DNA of 64,000 nucleotides from Cetobacterium sp. 2A (lineage in GTDB: Bacteria; Fusobacteriota; Fusobacteriia; Fusobacteriales; Fusobacteriaceae): assembly GCF_014250685.1 (NCBI RefSeq), contig NZ_JACFAJ010000006.1, forward strand, positions 952,501-1,016,500. The letters run 5' to 3'. Numbering within the stretch: the first letter of the stretch is position 1; the number at the start of each line of letters is the position of its first letter. The notes beneath the pieces were generated by a model that ran no database searches, was not told where the DNA came from, and worked only from the letters and a program-made list of their open reading frames with translations. Made by a program: the position numbers and the translations under genes. Below, one piece after another: positions 26,794 to 37,002 of this stretch.

Positions 26794-27059
26794 ATATTAA
26801 ACCTATTGGAGATAGAATTTTAGTAAAAGTAGCCAAAAAAGAGGAGAGAACAGCTAGTGGAATAATAATAGCTGGAGGAACTGAATCTGAAAAACAAAAT
26901 ATTGGAGAAATTGTAGCCTTAGGAAAAGGTCAAAATCTTATAGAGATAAAAATTGGAGAAAAAATAATATATAACAAATTTTCAGGAACAGAAGTAAAGG
27001 ATAATGGTGAAAATTACTTGATTCTTAATTTTGAAGATGTATTAGCTGTAATTGAGTAA
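26790..27059 (+). CDS. groES: Co-chaperonin GroES
   Basis: GroES caps the GroEL cavity. The 89-residue protein begins MNIKPIGDRILVK and carries a mobile loop (EERTASGIIIAGGTES, about 17-32) and the roof hairpin. Its ATG overlaps the galU stop, so translation is probably coupled. I see no CIRCE repeat and no clear promoter directly upstream, which is unusual for a heat-shock gene. Confidence 0.96.
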   Translation: MNIKPIGDRILVKVAKKEERTASGIIIAGGTESEKQNIGEIVALGKGQNLIEIKIGEKIIYNKFSGTEVKDNGENYLILNFEDVLAVIE

Positions 27060-27088
27060 AAATTTTTTATTTTGGAGGGCGAAAATAA

Positions 27089-28705
<1,617 letters not shown>

Positions 28706-28720
28706 AATAGGGGGAGTAAA

Positions 28721-30454
28721 ATGGAAGGTTTGATTAAAGAAAATTATTCTAAGTGGTTAAATTCAAACTATATTGATTTGAAAGATAGAGAAGAATTAAA
28801 AAGTGTAGAAAAAGATGAAAAAGAAATAGAGGATAGATTTTATACAAACTTATCTTTCGGTACTGGTGGAATGAGAGGGGTAAGAGGGATAGGAACCAAC
28901 AGAATAAATAAATATGTAATAAGAAAAGCAACACAAGGTTTATCTAATTACATAATGTTAAAAGCCGGTGAGGAAGGAAAGAAAAAGGGTGTGGCAATAG
29001 CTTATGACTGTAGAATAGGGTCAGTGGAGTTTGCTTTAAATGCAGCCTTAGTTCTTGCTGGAAATGGAATAAAAGCTTATTTATTTGAAGGATTGAGATC
29101 AACTCCTGAATTATCATTTGCTGTAAGAGAGCTAGGAGCACAAGCAGGAATAGTTGTTACAGCTTCTCATAATCCGAAAGAGTATAATGGTTATAAAGTT
29201 TATTGGAATGACGGAGCACAGATAATAGAACCTCAGGCTAGCGGAATTGTTCAAGCTGTAAATGAGGTTGAAAATTTCGATGATATAAAAATAATGTCAG
29301 AAAAAGAAGCTAAAGAAAAAGGTCTTCTTGTAATGATAGGAAAAGAAATAGACGATAGATTTATATCTGAAGTTGAAAAACAGGTTATAAAAAAAGAAAT
29401 TCCAGGAAAATCTGAATTTAAGATAGTATATTCACCTCTACATGGAACTGGAAGAGTTCCAGTTCAAAGAGTTCTTAAAGAGATGGGGTTTGATTCCGTT
29501 TATACAGTTGCCTCACAAGAGATGCCAGATGGGAACTTCCCAACATGCTCATATGCAAATCCAGAAGATCCAGCTGTTTTCAAATTAGGAATAGAACTAG
29601 CTGATGAAGTTGGAGCGACAATATGTATGGCAAATGATCCAGATGCTGATAGAATTGGAATAGCTGTTAAAGATAAAGAGGGTAAATGGAATTATCCAAA
29701 TGGAAATCAAGTAGGACTTCTTCTAATGAACTATATATTAGAAAATAAGAAAGATATTCCTAAAAATGGAGCTATAATTTCAACAATAGTTTCAACTCCA
29801 ATGCTGGATGTAATAGCAGCTTCAAAAGGAGTAAAAATATTTAGAACATTAACTGGATTCAAATATATCGGAGAAAAAATTAGAGAGTTTGAAGAAGGTA
29901 AATTGGATGGAACTTATTTATTTGGATTTGAAGAATCTTATGGATATTTGATAGGAACACATGCTAGAGATAAGGATGCCATAGTATCTACTTTATTGAT
30001 TGCTGAAATGGCAGCATACTATAATAGCATAGGAACATCTATACCAGAAGAATTAGAAAAACTTTATGATAAATATGGATGGTATAAAGAGGGAATAATA
30101 GCCGTTACTAAAAAAGGTAAGGCTGGAGTTGAAGAAATCAACAAAATAATGAACTCTTTAAGAGATGGAAATTACAAGGAAATAATTGGCAAAAAAATAA
30201 AAACTATAAAAGATTTTAAATTAAGTAAGGAATTAGATATAGAAACTGGAGAAACTAAAACAATAGATCTTCCTAGTTCTGATGTTATTCAATTTATCTT
30301 TGAAGATGGTACTTATATAACAGCAAGACCATCTGGAACAGAACCTAAGATAAAGTACTATTTCTGTATAATAGGTAAAAATTCGGATGAAGCAGAGATA
30401 AAAATAACAAATACTATGACAGAGTTTGAAAAATTTGTAGATTCATTGGTATAA
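28721..30454 (+). CDS. Phosphohexomutase (phosphoglucomutase/phosphomannomutase family)
   Basis: Enzymes of this family interconvert hexose 1- and 6-phosphates through a phosphoserine. The 577-residue protein has the active serine loop VVTASHNPKEYNGYKVYW (about 142-159), the metal loop NDPDADRIGI (about 304), the sugar loop GFEESYGYL (about 402) and the phosphate loop ARPSGTEPKIKYY (about 534). The length fits the PgcA-like alpha-phosphoglucomutase group more than short PMMs. It is last in the run with galU, which would use its glucose 1-phosphate product. Confidence 0.9.
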   Translation: MEGLIKENYSKWLNSNYIDLKDREELKSVEKDEKEIEDRFYTNLSFGTGGMRGVRGIGTNRINKYVIRKATQGLSNYIMLKAGEEGKKKGVAIAYDCRIGSVEFALNAALVLAGNGIKAYLFEGLRSTPELSFAVRELGAQAGIVVTASHNPKEYNGYKVYWNDGAQIIEPQASGIVQAVNEVENFDDIKIMSEKEAKEKGLLVMIGKEIDDRFISEVEKQVIKKEIPGKSEFKIVYSPLHGTGRVPVQRVLKEMGFDSVYTVASQEMPDGNFPTCSYANPEDPAVFKLGIELADEVGATICMANDPDADRIGIAVKDKEGKWNYPNGNQVGLLLMNYILENKKDIPKNGAIISTIVSTPMLDVIAASKGVKIFRTLTGFKYIGEKIREFEEGKLDGTYLFGFEESYGYLIGTHARDKDAIVSTLLIAEMAAYYNSIGTSIPEELEKLYDKYGWYKEGIIAVTKKGKAGVEEINKIMNSLRDGNYKEIIGKKIKTIKDFKLSKELDIETGETKTIDLPSSDVIQFIFEDGTYITARPSGTEPKIKYYFCIIGKNSDEAEIKITNTMTEFEKFVDSLV

Positions 30455-30459
30455 TGTAG

Positions 30460-30488
30460 ATAGGGGCTGTGACCAGCCCCTATTTTAT
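30460..30488 (+). terminator. Intrinsic terminator after the phosphohexomutase gene
   Basis: 10-bp perfect stem ATAGGGGCTG/CAGCCCCTAT (30460-30469 and 30474-30483) with a TGAC loop and TTTT afterwards. It separates this run from hemW. Confidence 0.88.
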
Positions 30489-30506
30489 ATATTAGGAGGG
30501 ATAGCT

Positions 30507-31583
30507 GTGGTAAATGGAATATACATACATATACCCTTTTGTATGAACAAGTGTAATTATTGTGATTTTTTATCTTTTAAATCTAAAAAAAGTGAAAGAG
30601 ATAAATACATTCAATATTTAATAAAAGAAATAGAGTTATATCCAACGGTTGAATATTCTACTGTTTATTTTGGTGGTGGAACACCTTCAATCTTAGAACC
30701 TTGTGAAATCAAAAAAATTATTAGAAGTATAGATATTTCAATTGATTCTGAAGTAACTTTAGAGACAAATCCTAAAACTGTAGATTTACAAAAGTTAAAG
30801 GAGATAAAAAAAGCTGGTGTCAACAGACTGAGCATTGGAATTCAAAGTTTTAATGATAAATTTTTAAATATACTTGGAAGAATGCATAACTCTCAAGAAG
30901 GGGTAGAGGTTTACCATTTAGCTAGAGAAGCTGGATTTAGAAATATAAGTTTAGATTTAATGTTTTCTTTGCCTAATCAAACTTTAGAAGAATTGAAAGA
31001 AGATTTAAATAAATTATTTGAATTAAGACCAGAACATTTTTCGATTTACTCTTTAATTTGGGAGGAGGGAACAAACTTCTTTGAAAAATTAAAAAAGGGA
31101 GAATTAAAGGAAACGGATAATGATTTAGAAGCATCTATGTATGAACTAATAATTGAGATGGCTAAAGAACACGGATATATACATTATGAAATTTCAAATT
31201 TTGCTCTTCCTGGAAAAGAGGCTATACATAATTCTAAATATTGGGAAAATGAAGAATATGTGGGTGTTGGTCTAGGAGCTTCAGGATATTGCGACGGTAT
31301 TAGATATAAAAATCAGGTGAAATTTAAGGATTATTATGATAATATAGATAATGAAGAGAAACCAATATTTGAAAGTGAAATAATTGATGAATCTGAAAAA
31401 GAGATTTATAAATATATACTTGGATTAAGACTTTTAACTAAAGGAGTCAAAGCTGAAGGTAAATATATAAAAGTCTGTGAATCTTTAATGAAAAAAGGAT
31501 TTTTAGAAAAAAATAAAGATGGATATATTCTAACATCCAAAGGTATTTTATTAGCCAATGATGTTTTTGATGAATTTGTTTAA
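30507..31583 (+). CDS. hemW: Radical SAM protein HemW (coproporphyrinogen oxidase-like)
   Basis: HemW is a radical SAM protein thought to act as a heme chaperone and is often misannotated as HemN. The N-terminus IYIHIPFCMNKCNYCDF holds the CxxxCxxC cluster site. The residue after the final CD is Phe, not the extra Cys found in true HemN. YFGGGTPSILE (about 53), RLSIGIQSFND (about 109) and the C-terminal HemN_C region are present across 358 residues. Translation starts at GTG behind GGAGGG. It is first of a run with ylmE and sepF. Confidence 0.88.
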   Translation: MVNGIYIHIPFCMNKCNYCDFLSFKSKKSERDKYIQYLIKEIELYPTVEYSTVYFGGGTPSILEPCEIKKIIRSIDISIDSEVTLETNPKTVDLQKLKEIKKAGVNRLSIGIQSFNDKFLNILGRMHNSQEGVEVYHLAREAGFRNISLDLMFSLPNQTLEELKEDLNKLFELRPEHFSIYSLIWEEGTNFFEKLKKGELKETDNDLEASMYELIIEMAKEHGYIHYEISNFALPGKEAIHNSKYWENEEYVGVGLGASGYCDGIRYKNQVKFKDYYDNIDNEEKPIFESEIIDESEKEIYKYILGLRLLTKGVKAEGKYIKVCESLMKKGFLEKNKDGYILTSKGILLANDVFDEFV

Positions 31584-31596
31584 AAGGAGTTAAAAA

Positions 31597-32268
31597 TTGG
31601 AAGTAGGTAAAAATATTCAGGAAGTTTTAGGTGATATTGAGAAATATTCTCCTTATGCTAAAAATGTAAAATTAGTTGTGGTAACAAAGTATGTGGATTC
31701 TTTAATTATAAAGGAAGTATTGAAAACTGGAGTAAATATTTTAGGAGAAAATAGAGTTCAGGTTCTTCAAGAAAAAAATGAAGAATTATCTAAAAATAAT
31801 CTTAGCGTAAAATGGCATTTTATAGGAAATCTTCAGAAAAATAAAGTGAAATATATAGCTAGTTATATAGATATGATTCATTCAGTTAATAAACTTACTC
31901 TAGCTAAAGAAATTGATAAAAGAGCGAAAGAAAATAATAGAATTATTGAAACTCTTTTAGAAATTAATATTTATGGTGAAGAAAGTAAAGAAGGATATAA
32001 ATTAGAGGAGTTACTAAAGAATCTTCCAGAGCTATTAAAGTTAGAAAATATAAAGATAGTAGGATTGATGACGATGGCACCATTTACTGATGATGAAAAT
32101 ATTCAAAGAATGGTTTTTAAAAAATTAGGAGTAATTAAAGATGAGTTAAATGAAACTTATTTTGAAAATTCTTTAACAGAATTGTCAATGGGAATGAGTA
32201 ATGACTATAAAATAGCTCTTGAAGAAGGGGCGACATTAATAAGAGTTGGAAGTAAAATTTTTAAATAA
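31597..32268 (+). CDS. ylmE: PLP homeostasis protein, YggS/YlmE family
   Basis: YggS/PLPBP proteins bind pyridoxal 5'-phosphate without known enzymatic activity and balance vitamin B6 and amino-acid pools. The 223-residue TIM-barrel protein carries the PLP Lys in LVVVTKYV (about residue 30), GENRVQ (about 50), WHFIGNLQKNK (about 70) and ELSMGMSNDYKIALEEGATLIRVGS near the end, the phosphate-binding segment (that last stretch spans residues about 195-219). The start is TTG behind AAAGGAG. Its position in front of sepF recalls the ylmE-ylmF order of Firmicutes. Confidence 0.9.
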   Translation: MEVGKNIQEVLGDIEKYSPYAKNVKLVVVTKYVDSLIIKEVLKTGVNILGENRVQVLQEKNEELSKNNLSVKWHFIGNLQKNKVKYIASYIDMIHSVNKLTLAKEIDKRAKENNRIIETLLEINIYGEESKEGYKLEELLKNLPELLKLENIKIVGLMTMAPFTDDENIQRMVFKKLGVIKDELNETYFENSLTELSMGMSNDYKIALEEGATLIRVGSKIFK

Positions 32269-32281
32269 GAGGGGGAAACTA

Positions 32282-32776
32282 ATGTCAAGTAAGAGTGCTG
32301 GAATAAAGAATAAATTTAAAAGCTTTAAAGAGATGATTGGAATCGAAGCAGATGAAGATGAATCACTAAGCTTTACTGGGATGGAAGATGTGGCGATAGA
32401 GGAAAACTTAAAACCTAATTTTATTGAAACTCCATCTCCAAGAATAGATTCTTCAGTATCTGCATCAAATGTAGATCAAGCAAATAATCAGCAGTATCAA
32501 ACAGTTTTTGTAGATCCTAAAAGCTTTGCAGATTGTAAAAAAATTGCGAATTATATAAAAAATGATAAGATGGTAACTTTAAATTTAGAATATTTAGATA
32601 CTAAGGATGCTCAAAGAATAATGGATTTTTTAAGTGGAGCTATGAGTATAAAAGAAGCAAGATTCATAGAAATAAGCAAAAAAGTTTATACGTCAATTCC
32701 AAAGTCAGTTAAGTTTCATTATGATGGAAAAACAGATTTAAAACAAAGAGCATTCCTAGATATTAATAACGATTGA
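32282..32776 (+). CDS. sepF: Cell-division protein SepF
   Basis: SepF binds FtsZ and the membrane and helps align the division ring in lineages such as Firmicutes and Actinobacteria. The 164-residue protein has an N-terminal segment before an acidic, poorly structured linker, then the SepF core from about 80: PKSFADCKKIANYI, MVTLNLEYLD, RIMDFLSGAM and a final FIEISKKVYTSIP strand pair. The ATG at 32282 has GAGGGGG upstream; the longer frame from 32246 would overlap ylmE and is rejected. The synteny supports the call. Its presence beside LPS genes is notable. Confidence 0.87.
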   Translation: MSSKSAGIKNKFKSFKEMIGIEADEDESLSFTGMEDVAIEENLKPNFIETPSPRIDSSVSASNVDQANNQQYQTVFVDPKSFADCKKIANYIKNDKMVTLNLEYLDTKDAQRIMDFLSGAMSIKEARFIEISKKVYTSIPKSVKFHYDGKTDLKQRAFLDINND

Positions 32777-32794
32777 TATTGAGGAGGTAATATT

Positions 32795-33787
32795 ATGAAA
32801 GCATTGGCACTTTTTTCTGGTGGACTAGATAGTGCTTTAGCTATAAAAGTGGTGAAGGAACAAGGGATTGAAGTAATAGCTTTAAATTTTGTTTCGCACT
32901 TTTTTGGTGGTAAAAATGAAAAAGCAGAAAATATGGCAGAACAGTTAGGTGTAAAATTGGAGTATGTTGACTTTAGTACAGCTCATACTCAAGTGTTAAA
33001 AAAACCTGTACATGGAAGAGGTAAAAATATGAATCCGTGTATAGATTGCCATGCACTTATGTTTAGAATTGCAGGACAATTATTAGAGCAATATGGAGCT
33101 TCATTTATAATTTCGGGAGAGGTTTTAGGACAAAGACCTATGTCTCAAAATTATCAAGCTCTTGAGAAGGTAAAAGGTATGTCTGGAGGATTAGAGGATT
33201 TAATAGTTAGACCTCTATGTGCAAAGCATTTACCGCCAAGCTTACCTGAGAGAGAAGGGTGGATTGACAGAGAAAAACTACTTGATATCCATGGAAGAAG
33301 CAGAAAGACTCAAATAGAACTTATGGATAGATACGGAATAGTAGATTATCCAAGTCCAGGTGGAGGATGTTTATTAACTGATCCAGGATATTCTCAAAGA
33401 TTAAGATTTGTAGAGCAAGACGGATTATTAGAAGAAGAAAACTCTGTATTATTCCATCTTCTAAAAACAGGAAGATTCTTTAGATTTGAGGCTGGAAAAT
33501 ATCTGATAGTTGGAAGAGAAAAAGAAGACAATCATAAATTGGATAATTATAAGGATATAGGAACACTTTACATAAAAGGAAGAGAAATTCCTGGACCTCA
33601 CATTTTAGGATATGGAGATTTAAATGAGGAGCAAATTGAATTTGCATTAAATTTATTCTCAAGATACTCTAAGGTAAAAGGGAAAGAAACTATTCCAGTA
33701 TTTATAAATGGTGGAACTAGAGAAGTATTACCAGTTGATTTAGAAAAGTTAGAAGAAGATATAAAAAAATATCAAGTAGCAATGTAA
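32795..33787 (+). CDS. PP-loop ATP pyrophosphatase with a DUF814/NFACT-R-like C-terminus
   Basis: The N-terminal PP-loop SGGLDSALA (residues 8-16) and the Cys pair in MNPCIDCHALMF (about 80) resemble MnmA/ThiI-type tRNA thiolation enzymes. A further Cys lies in PGGGCLLTDPGYS (about 188). The C-terminal part (GRFFRFEAGKYLIVGREKED and IPGPHILGYG, about 228-272) looks like the DUF814/NFACT-R RNA-binding region. It is likely an RNA sulfur-transfer or related nucleotidyl enzyme, but the exact target is unknown to me. The 330-residue gene follows sepF by 18 bases and ends at a long terminator. Confidence 0.7.
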   Translation: MKALALFSGGLDSALAIKVVKEQGIEVIALNFVSHFFGGKNEKAENMAEQLGVKLEYVDFSTAHTQVLKKPVHGRGKNMNPCIDCHALMFRIAGQLLEQYGASFIISGEVLGQRPMSQNYQALEKVKGMSGGLEDLIVRPLCAKHLPPSLPEREGWIDREKLLDIHGRSRKTQIELMDRYGIVDYPSPGGGCLLTDPGYSQRLRFVEQDGLLEEENSVLFHLLKTGRFFRFEAGKYLIVGREKEDNHKLDNYKDIGTLYIKGREIPGPHILGYGDLNEEQIEFALNLFSRYSKVKGKETIPVFINGGTREVLPVDLEKLEEDIKKYQVAM

Positions 33788-33788
33788 T

Positions 33789-33832
33789 AAAAAGACGGTA
33801 CATAGATTTTAATCTATGTACCGTCTTTTTTC
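33789..33832. terminator. Long bidirectional terminator between convergent genes
   Basis: A perfect 20-bp inverted repeat (33789-33808 and 33811-33830) with only two bases between the arms has A residues on the left and T residues on the right. It serves both the PP-loop gene and the flavoprotein gene on the minus strand. Confidence 0.92.
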
Positions 33833-33834
33833 TA

Positions 33835-35589
33835 TTAATTATTTACAACATTTTTTCCTGCAACTCTACCAAATACAGTTATATCTGAAATAGCATTACT
33901 TCCTAAACGGTTAGTTCCATGAATATCGCCAGTAACTTCACCTGCAGCAAAAAGTCCAGGAATAGGTTTTTTATTATTATCTAAAACTCTAGCATTCGTA
34001 TCAATTGTTAATCCACCCATAGTGTGGTGAACAGCTGGAACATTTTTCATTAGATAAAATGGTCCGTTTTCAAAAGCTGTTAATTTACCTCTTTTATTAA
34101 ACTCTAAATCTTTACCATCTTTAGAATACTGATTATATTTTTGAACAGTATTTTTTAACTCTGTAGCATCTACATCAAAAGCTTTTGCAACCTCTTCTAT
34201 AGTATTGCCTTTAATTAGAACTTTTCTCTTAATTAGAGAGTTATACTCATCGCTATGATGCTCTGCAACTTTACTTAAATCCATCATTTCTTGGTTCCAG
34301 AATTGGTAAGCTACATTTCCAGTTTGTTTTTTTATTGCCATTGAAATAACATCTCTTCTATCTAATTCTTCAACAAAACGTTTTCCTTCTTTATTAACTA
34401 AGATACTTCCACCAATAAGTCTTACATCTCCTATATAAAGTAGAGCACCAGTCATTGGGTCGCAAGTTGGATAAGTTTGGATATACTCCATATCTGTTAC
34501 ACCTGCTCCAATTTTTTCTGCCATTACAATTCCGTCACCCGTAATTCCAGTAGTATTTGTAGAAAGAATATTTTCATCCATAGCTGTGTTGTATTTCATT
34601 CTCATTTCTAAATTTGATCCAAATCCTCCAGTTGCAAGGATAACACCATTTTTAGCTAAATATTTATTAGTTTCAGTTTCAGAAACTGCCTGAACTCCAA
34701 TAACTTTTCCAGTATTATCTAAAATTAATTCGTTTGCATTCATGTTATAAACAATTGGAATATTAAGATCTTTGGCCTTTTTTAAAAGTTTTCCAATTAA
34801 TTCTACTCCACTAGCACCCTCAGGCACTAAACTTCTTTCAACTGAATGTCCACCGAAGAACATTTGTCTATCTTCAAACGATACATTTACAAAATCTCTA
34901 AGCCAAAGTGCACCATCTAAAGCATTATCAGCTAGAACCTTTATCAGATTAATATCTGCTTGGTTATCTCCACCTTTAATAATATCTTTATAAAACTGTT
35001 CTTTACTATCTGAAATTCCTACTTTCTTTTGAATCCAGTTTTCAGGAGCGGCATATTCAGCACCAGAAATAAGAGTATTTCCACCTGGGAAACTCATTTT
35101 CTCTATAATAATAACGTTTGCACCTGCTAACTTTGCTTCTATTGCTGCAATTAGTCCAGCACCTCCAGCACCCACAATAACTACATCATTTTCATGATTT
35201 ATAACTTTGTTTGAAAACTGTTTTTTTGTTTCTTTTATTTTTCTAAGTTCTGAAGTATCAGCTCCAGAAGATTTTATAGCTTTAGTTACAGCTGATATAA
35301 ATCCTTTACTTGTTCCAGTAGCACCAGCGACTGTATCAACACCAAGTCCCTGTAAATTTAAAATTTTACTTGGAAGTATATTTAGAGCGCTATCAGATAT
35401 TATTGGAGTATCTCCATTTTTTATAATTTTTATATCTTCAATTTTATTTTTTCCTAATTTAACTTCAACTTTTATTTCGCCTTTATATCCATCAGATGTC
35501 CCAAGATATGTTCCAGCTTTAAATTCTGTAGCATGAACCATTGTAGAAAAAAACATTATTGCTGTTAACATTGTTGTTATTTTGTTCAT
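33835..35589 (-). CDS. Exported flavoprotein reductase (FMN-binding plus FAD/fumarate-reductase domain)
   Basis: This belongs to the fumarate/urocanate-reductase-like family of soluble extracytoplasmic flavoproteins. In order, it has a Sec signal peptide (about 1-20, ending VHA), an FMN_bind domain (about 24-112) with the flavinylation-type motif VAGATGTSKG (about 88), an FAD-binding domain with DVVIVGAGGAGLIAA (about 136), and the catalytic-side segments HHTMGGLTID and GTNRLGSNAISD near the C-terminus. It would need an ApbE-type flavin transferase and an electron donor, neither of which is visible here. The acceptor (fumarate or a related enoate) cannot be fixed from the sequence. Total length is 584 residues. 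Confidence 0.88.
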   Translation of the reverse strand: MNKITTMLTAIMFFSTMVHATEFKAGTYLGTSDGYKGEIKVEVKLGKNKIEDIKIIKNGDTPIISDSALNILPSKILNLQGLGVDTVAGATGTSKGFISAVTKAIKSSGADTSELRKIKETKKQFSNKVINHENDVVIVGAGGAGLIAAIEAKLAGANVIIIEKMSFPGGNTLISGAEYAAPENWIQKKVGISDSKEQFYKDIIKGGDNQADINLIKVLADNALDGALWLRDFVNVSFEDRQMFFGGHSVERSLVPEGASGVELIGKLLKKAKDLNIPIVYNMNANELILDNTGKVIGVQAVSETETNKYLAKNGVILATGGFGSNLEMRMKYNTAMDENILSTNTTGITGDGIVMAEKIGAGVTDMEYIQTYPTCDPMTGALLYIGDVRLIGGSILVNKEGKRFVEELDRRDVISMAIKKQTGNVAYQFWNQEMMDLSKVAEHHSDEYNSLIKRKVLIKGNTIEEVAKAFDVDATELKNTVQKYNQYSKDGKDLEFNKRGKLTAFENGPFYLMKNVPAVHHTMGGLTIDTNARVLDNNKKPIPGLFAAGEVTGDIHGTNRLGSNAISDITVFGRVAGKNVVNN

Positions 35590-35618
35590 TTTAAGCTCCT
35601 ATAAACATTTTATAATAC

Positions 35619-35627
35619 ACTATATCA
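35619..35627 (-). promoter_or_regulatory. Extended -10 for the flavoprotein gene
   Basis: Minus-strand TGA-TATAGT, 30 bases upstream of the start. The -35 region is weak (TTTAAA-like). Confidence 0.45.
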
Positions 35628-35681
35628 TAAAAAATTGTATTTTTAAAATTAAAAATTTAAATAATCTTTTAATAAATAATC

Positions 35682-35724
35682 AAAAAAATAAAAGAGCGAT
35701 TAAATCTTTTATGACTTAATCGCT
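35682..35724 (-). terminator. Intrinsic terminator of the Cys-rich protein gene
   Basis: On the minus strand, stem AGCGATTAA/TTAATCGCT (35716-35724 and 35695-35703) with a 12-base loop is followed by CTTTTATTTTTTTG. It lies just after the stop of the minus-strand gene. Confidence 0.8.
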
Positions 35725-35733
35725 GTGAATGTA

Positions 35734-36063
35734 TTAATTATCTCCAAATTCTTTAATGGCTTTTAGAGTTAAAACTTTAATATTGGAATAATCTTCGTCT
35801 TTAGAAGAACAACATCCTCCGCTTGAAGATTTACTACTACAAGAACTTCCACAACCAGAACCACAACTCTTTTTTTCGGTAGCTACTGACTGATTATTTT
35901 TTACAAAATCATCGTAAGATTCTAAATATCCATTATTTTCTAACTCTATATATATTTTTTTTAATTCATCTTCTGAAATTCCTATATTTTTTATTATGGC
36001 TGAGTCACTGTAAGCTTTTCCTGAAACTAGAAATTTCAGAACTTTTATTGAAACTATATCCAT
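35734..36063 (-). CDS. Small winged-helix-like protein with a cysteine-rich linker
   Basis: I do not recognise a named family. Residues about 1-52 look like a small winged-helix domain (VLKFLVSGKAYSDSAIIKNI, then a helix and LENNGYLESY). A low-complexity Ser/Gly/Cys stretch follows with five cysteines (CGSGCGSSC and later GGCC, about 67-85), and then a short C-terminal helix. The layout recalls FeoC, a winged helix with Fe-S cysteines, and the feo genes lie 2 kb away, but this is only a resemblance. The ATG at 36063 has GAGGTGA well placed; a GTG nine bases earlier overlaps that site. It is divergent from the ttcA pair and has its own promoter and terminator. Product 109 residues. Confidence 0.75.
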   Translation of the reverse strand: MDIVSIKVLKFLVSGKAYSDSAIIKNIGISEDELKKIYIELENNGYLESYDDFVKNNQSVATEKKSCGSGCGSSCSSKSSSGGCCSSKDEDYSNIKVLTLKAIKEFGDN

Positions 36064-36087
36064 TGTATTCACCTCTTTATATTTAAA

Positions 36088-36117
36088 TCTATATCATATA
36101 GTATAACATAATATCAA
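36088..36117 (-). promoter_or_regulatory. Promoter for the Cys-rich protein gene
   Basis: Minus-strand TTGATA, 18-base spacer, TGA-TATAGA; the -10 ends 25 bases before the ATG. Confidence 0.55.
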
Positions 36118-36145
36118 TTTTGATTAGTACTTTTTTAAAAAATTA

Positions 36146-36154
36146 TGATATAAT
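36146..36154 (+). promoter_or_regulatory. Promoter core for the ttcA pair
   Basis: Extended -10 TGA-TATAAT (hexamer 36149-36154), 38 bases before the TTG start. No clear -35. Confidence 0.55.
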
Positions 36155-36192
36155 TTTACTAAAATACTATAGTTTTTTGGAGGAAAAAGAAG

Positions 36193-37002
36193 TTGGAAAA
36201 TGAAAAAATATCAATGGGTGAACTTGCTCTTGCGAGCATAAGAACTACATATAAAAAGAAAATATGGTCAAAATTTGTGAAAGCTGTAAAGGATTTTGAT
36301 TTAATCCAAGATGGCGATAAAATAGCTATTGGAATTTCAGGTGGAAAAGATAGTCTTTTACTTGCTAAGTTATTTCAAGAGTTAAAAAAAGATAGAAGTA
36401 AGAAATTTGAAATAGCTTTTATTTCTATGAATCCTGGTTTTGGTTCGATGGATTTAGAACAATTTGAAAAAAATCTAAAAGATCTAGATATCTCTTGTGA
36501 AATTTTTAATGCAAATGTTTGGGAAATAGCATTTGAGCAATCCCCGGAAAGTCCTTGCTTCTTATGTGCTAAAATGCGTAGAGGTGTTTTATATAAAAAA
36601 GTTGAAGAGTTAGGGTTTAATAAATTAGCACTAGGACATCATTTTGATGACATGGTAGAGACCGCTATTATAAACATGTTTTATGCAGGTACAGTAAAAA
36701 CAATGATTCCTAAAGTTAAATCTACAAGTGGAAAATTAGAACTAATAAGACCACTTATTTATATTCAAGAAAAGGATATAATTTCTTATACTAAAAAAAA
36801 TGAAATTCAAGCAATGGCTTGTGGATGTCCTATAGAATCTGGAAAAGTTGATTCTAAAAGAAAAGAAATAAAAAATCTTCTAGCTGAATTAGAAAAAAAT
36901 AATTCTCAAATTAAACAAAGTATATTTAATTCTATGAAGAATATAAATCTAGATTATGTTTTGGGTTATACTAGGGGAAATAAAAAGAACGGAGAAAATT
37001 AA
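36193..37002 (+). CDS. TtcA-like PP-loop tRNA thiolase (first of a pair)
   Basis: TtcA-type enzymes use a PP-loop and an Fe-S cluster to thiolate tRNA (C32 in E. coli). The 269-residue protein has the PP-loop GISGGKDSLLL (about 48), the cysteine pair CFLCAKMRRG (about 118), GHHFDDMVET (about 148) and a C-terminal CGCPIESGK (about 211) with the third cysteine. It starts at TTG behind GGAGG. The stop TAA and the start ATG of the next gene share a base, so the two are probably translated as a coupled pair. The exact tRNA base is unknown. Confidence 0.83.
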   Translation: MENEKISMGELALASIRTTYKKKIWSKFVKAVKDFDLIQDGDKIAIGISGGKDSLLLAKLFQELKKDRSKKFEIAFISMNPGFGSMDLEQFEKNLKDLDISCEIFNANVWEIAFEQSPESPCFLCAKMRRGVLYKKVEELGFNKLALGHHFDDMVETAIINMFYAGTVKTMIPKVKSTSGKLELIRPLIYIQEKDIISYTKKNEIQAMACGCPIESGKVDSKRKEIKNLLAELEKNNSQIKQSIFNSMKNINLDYVLGYTRGNKKNGEN

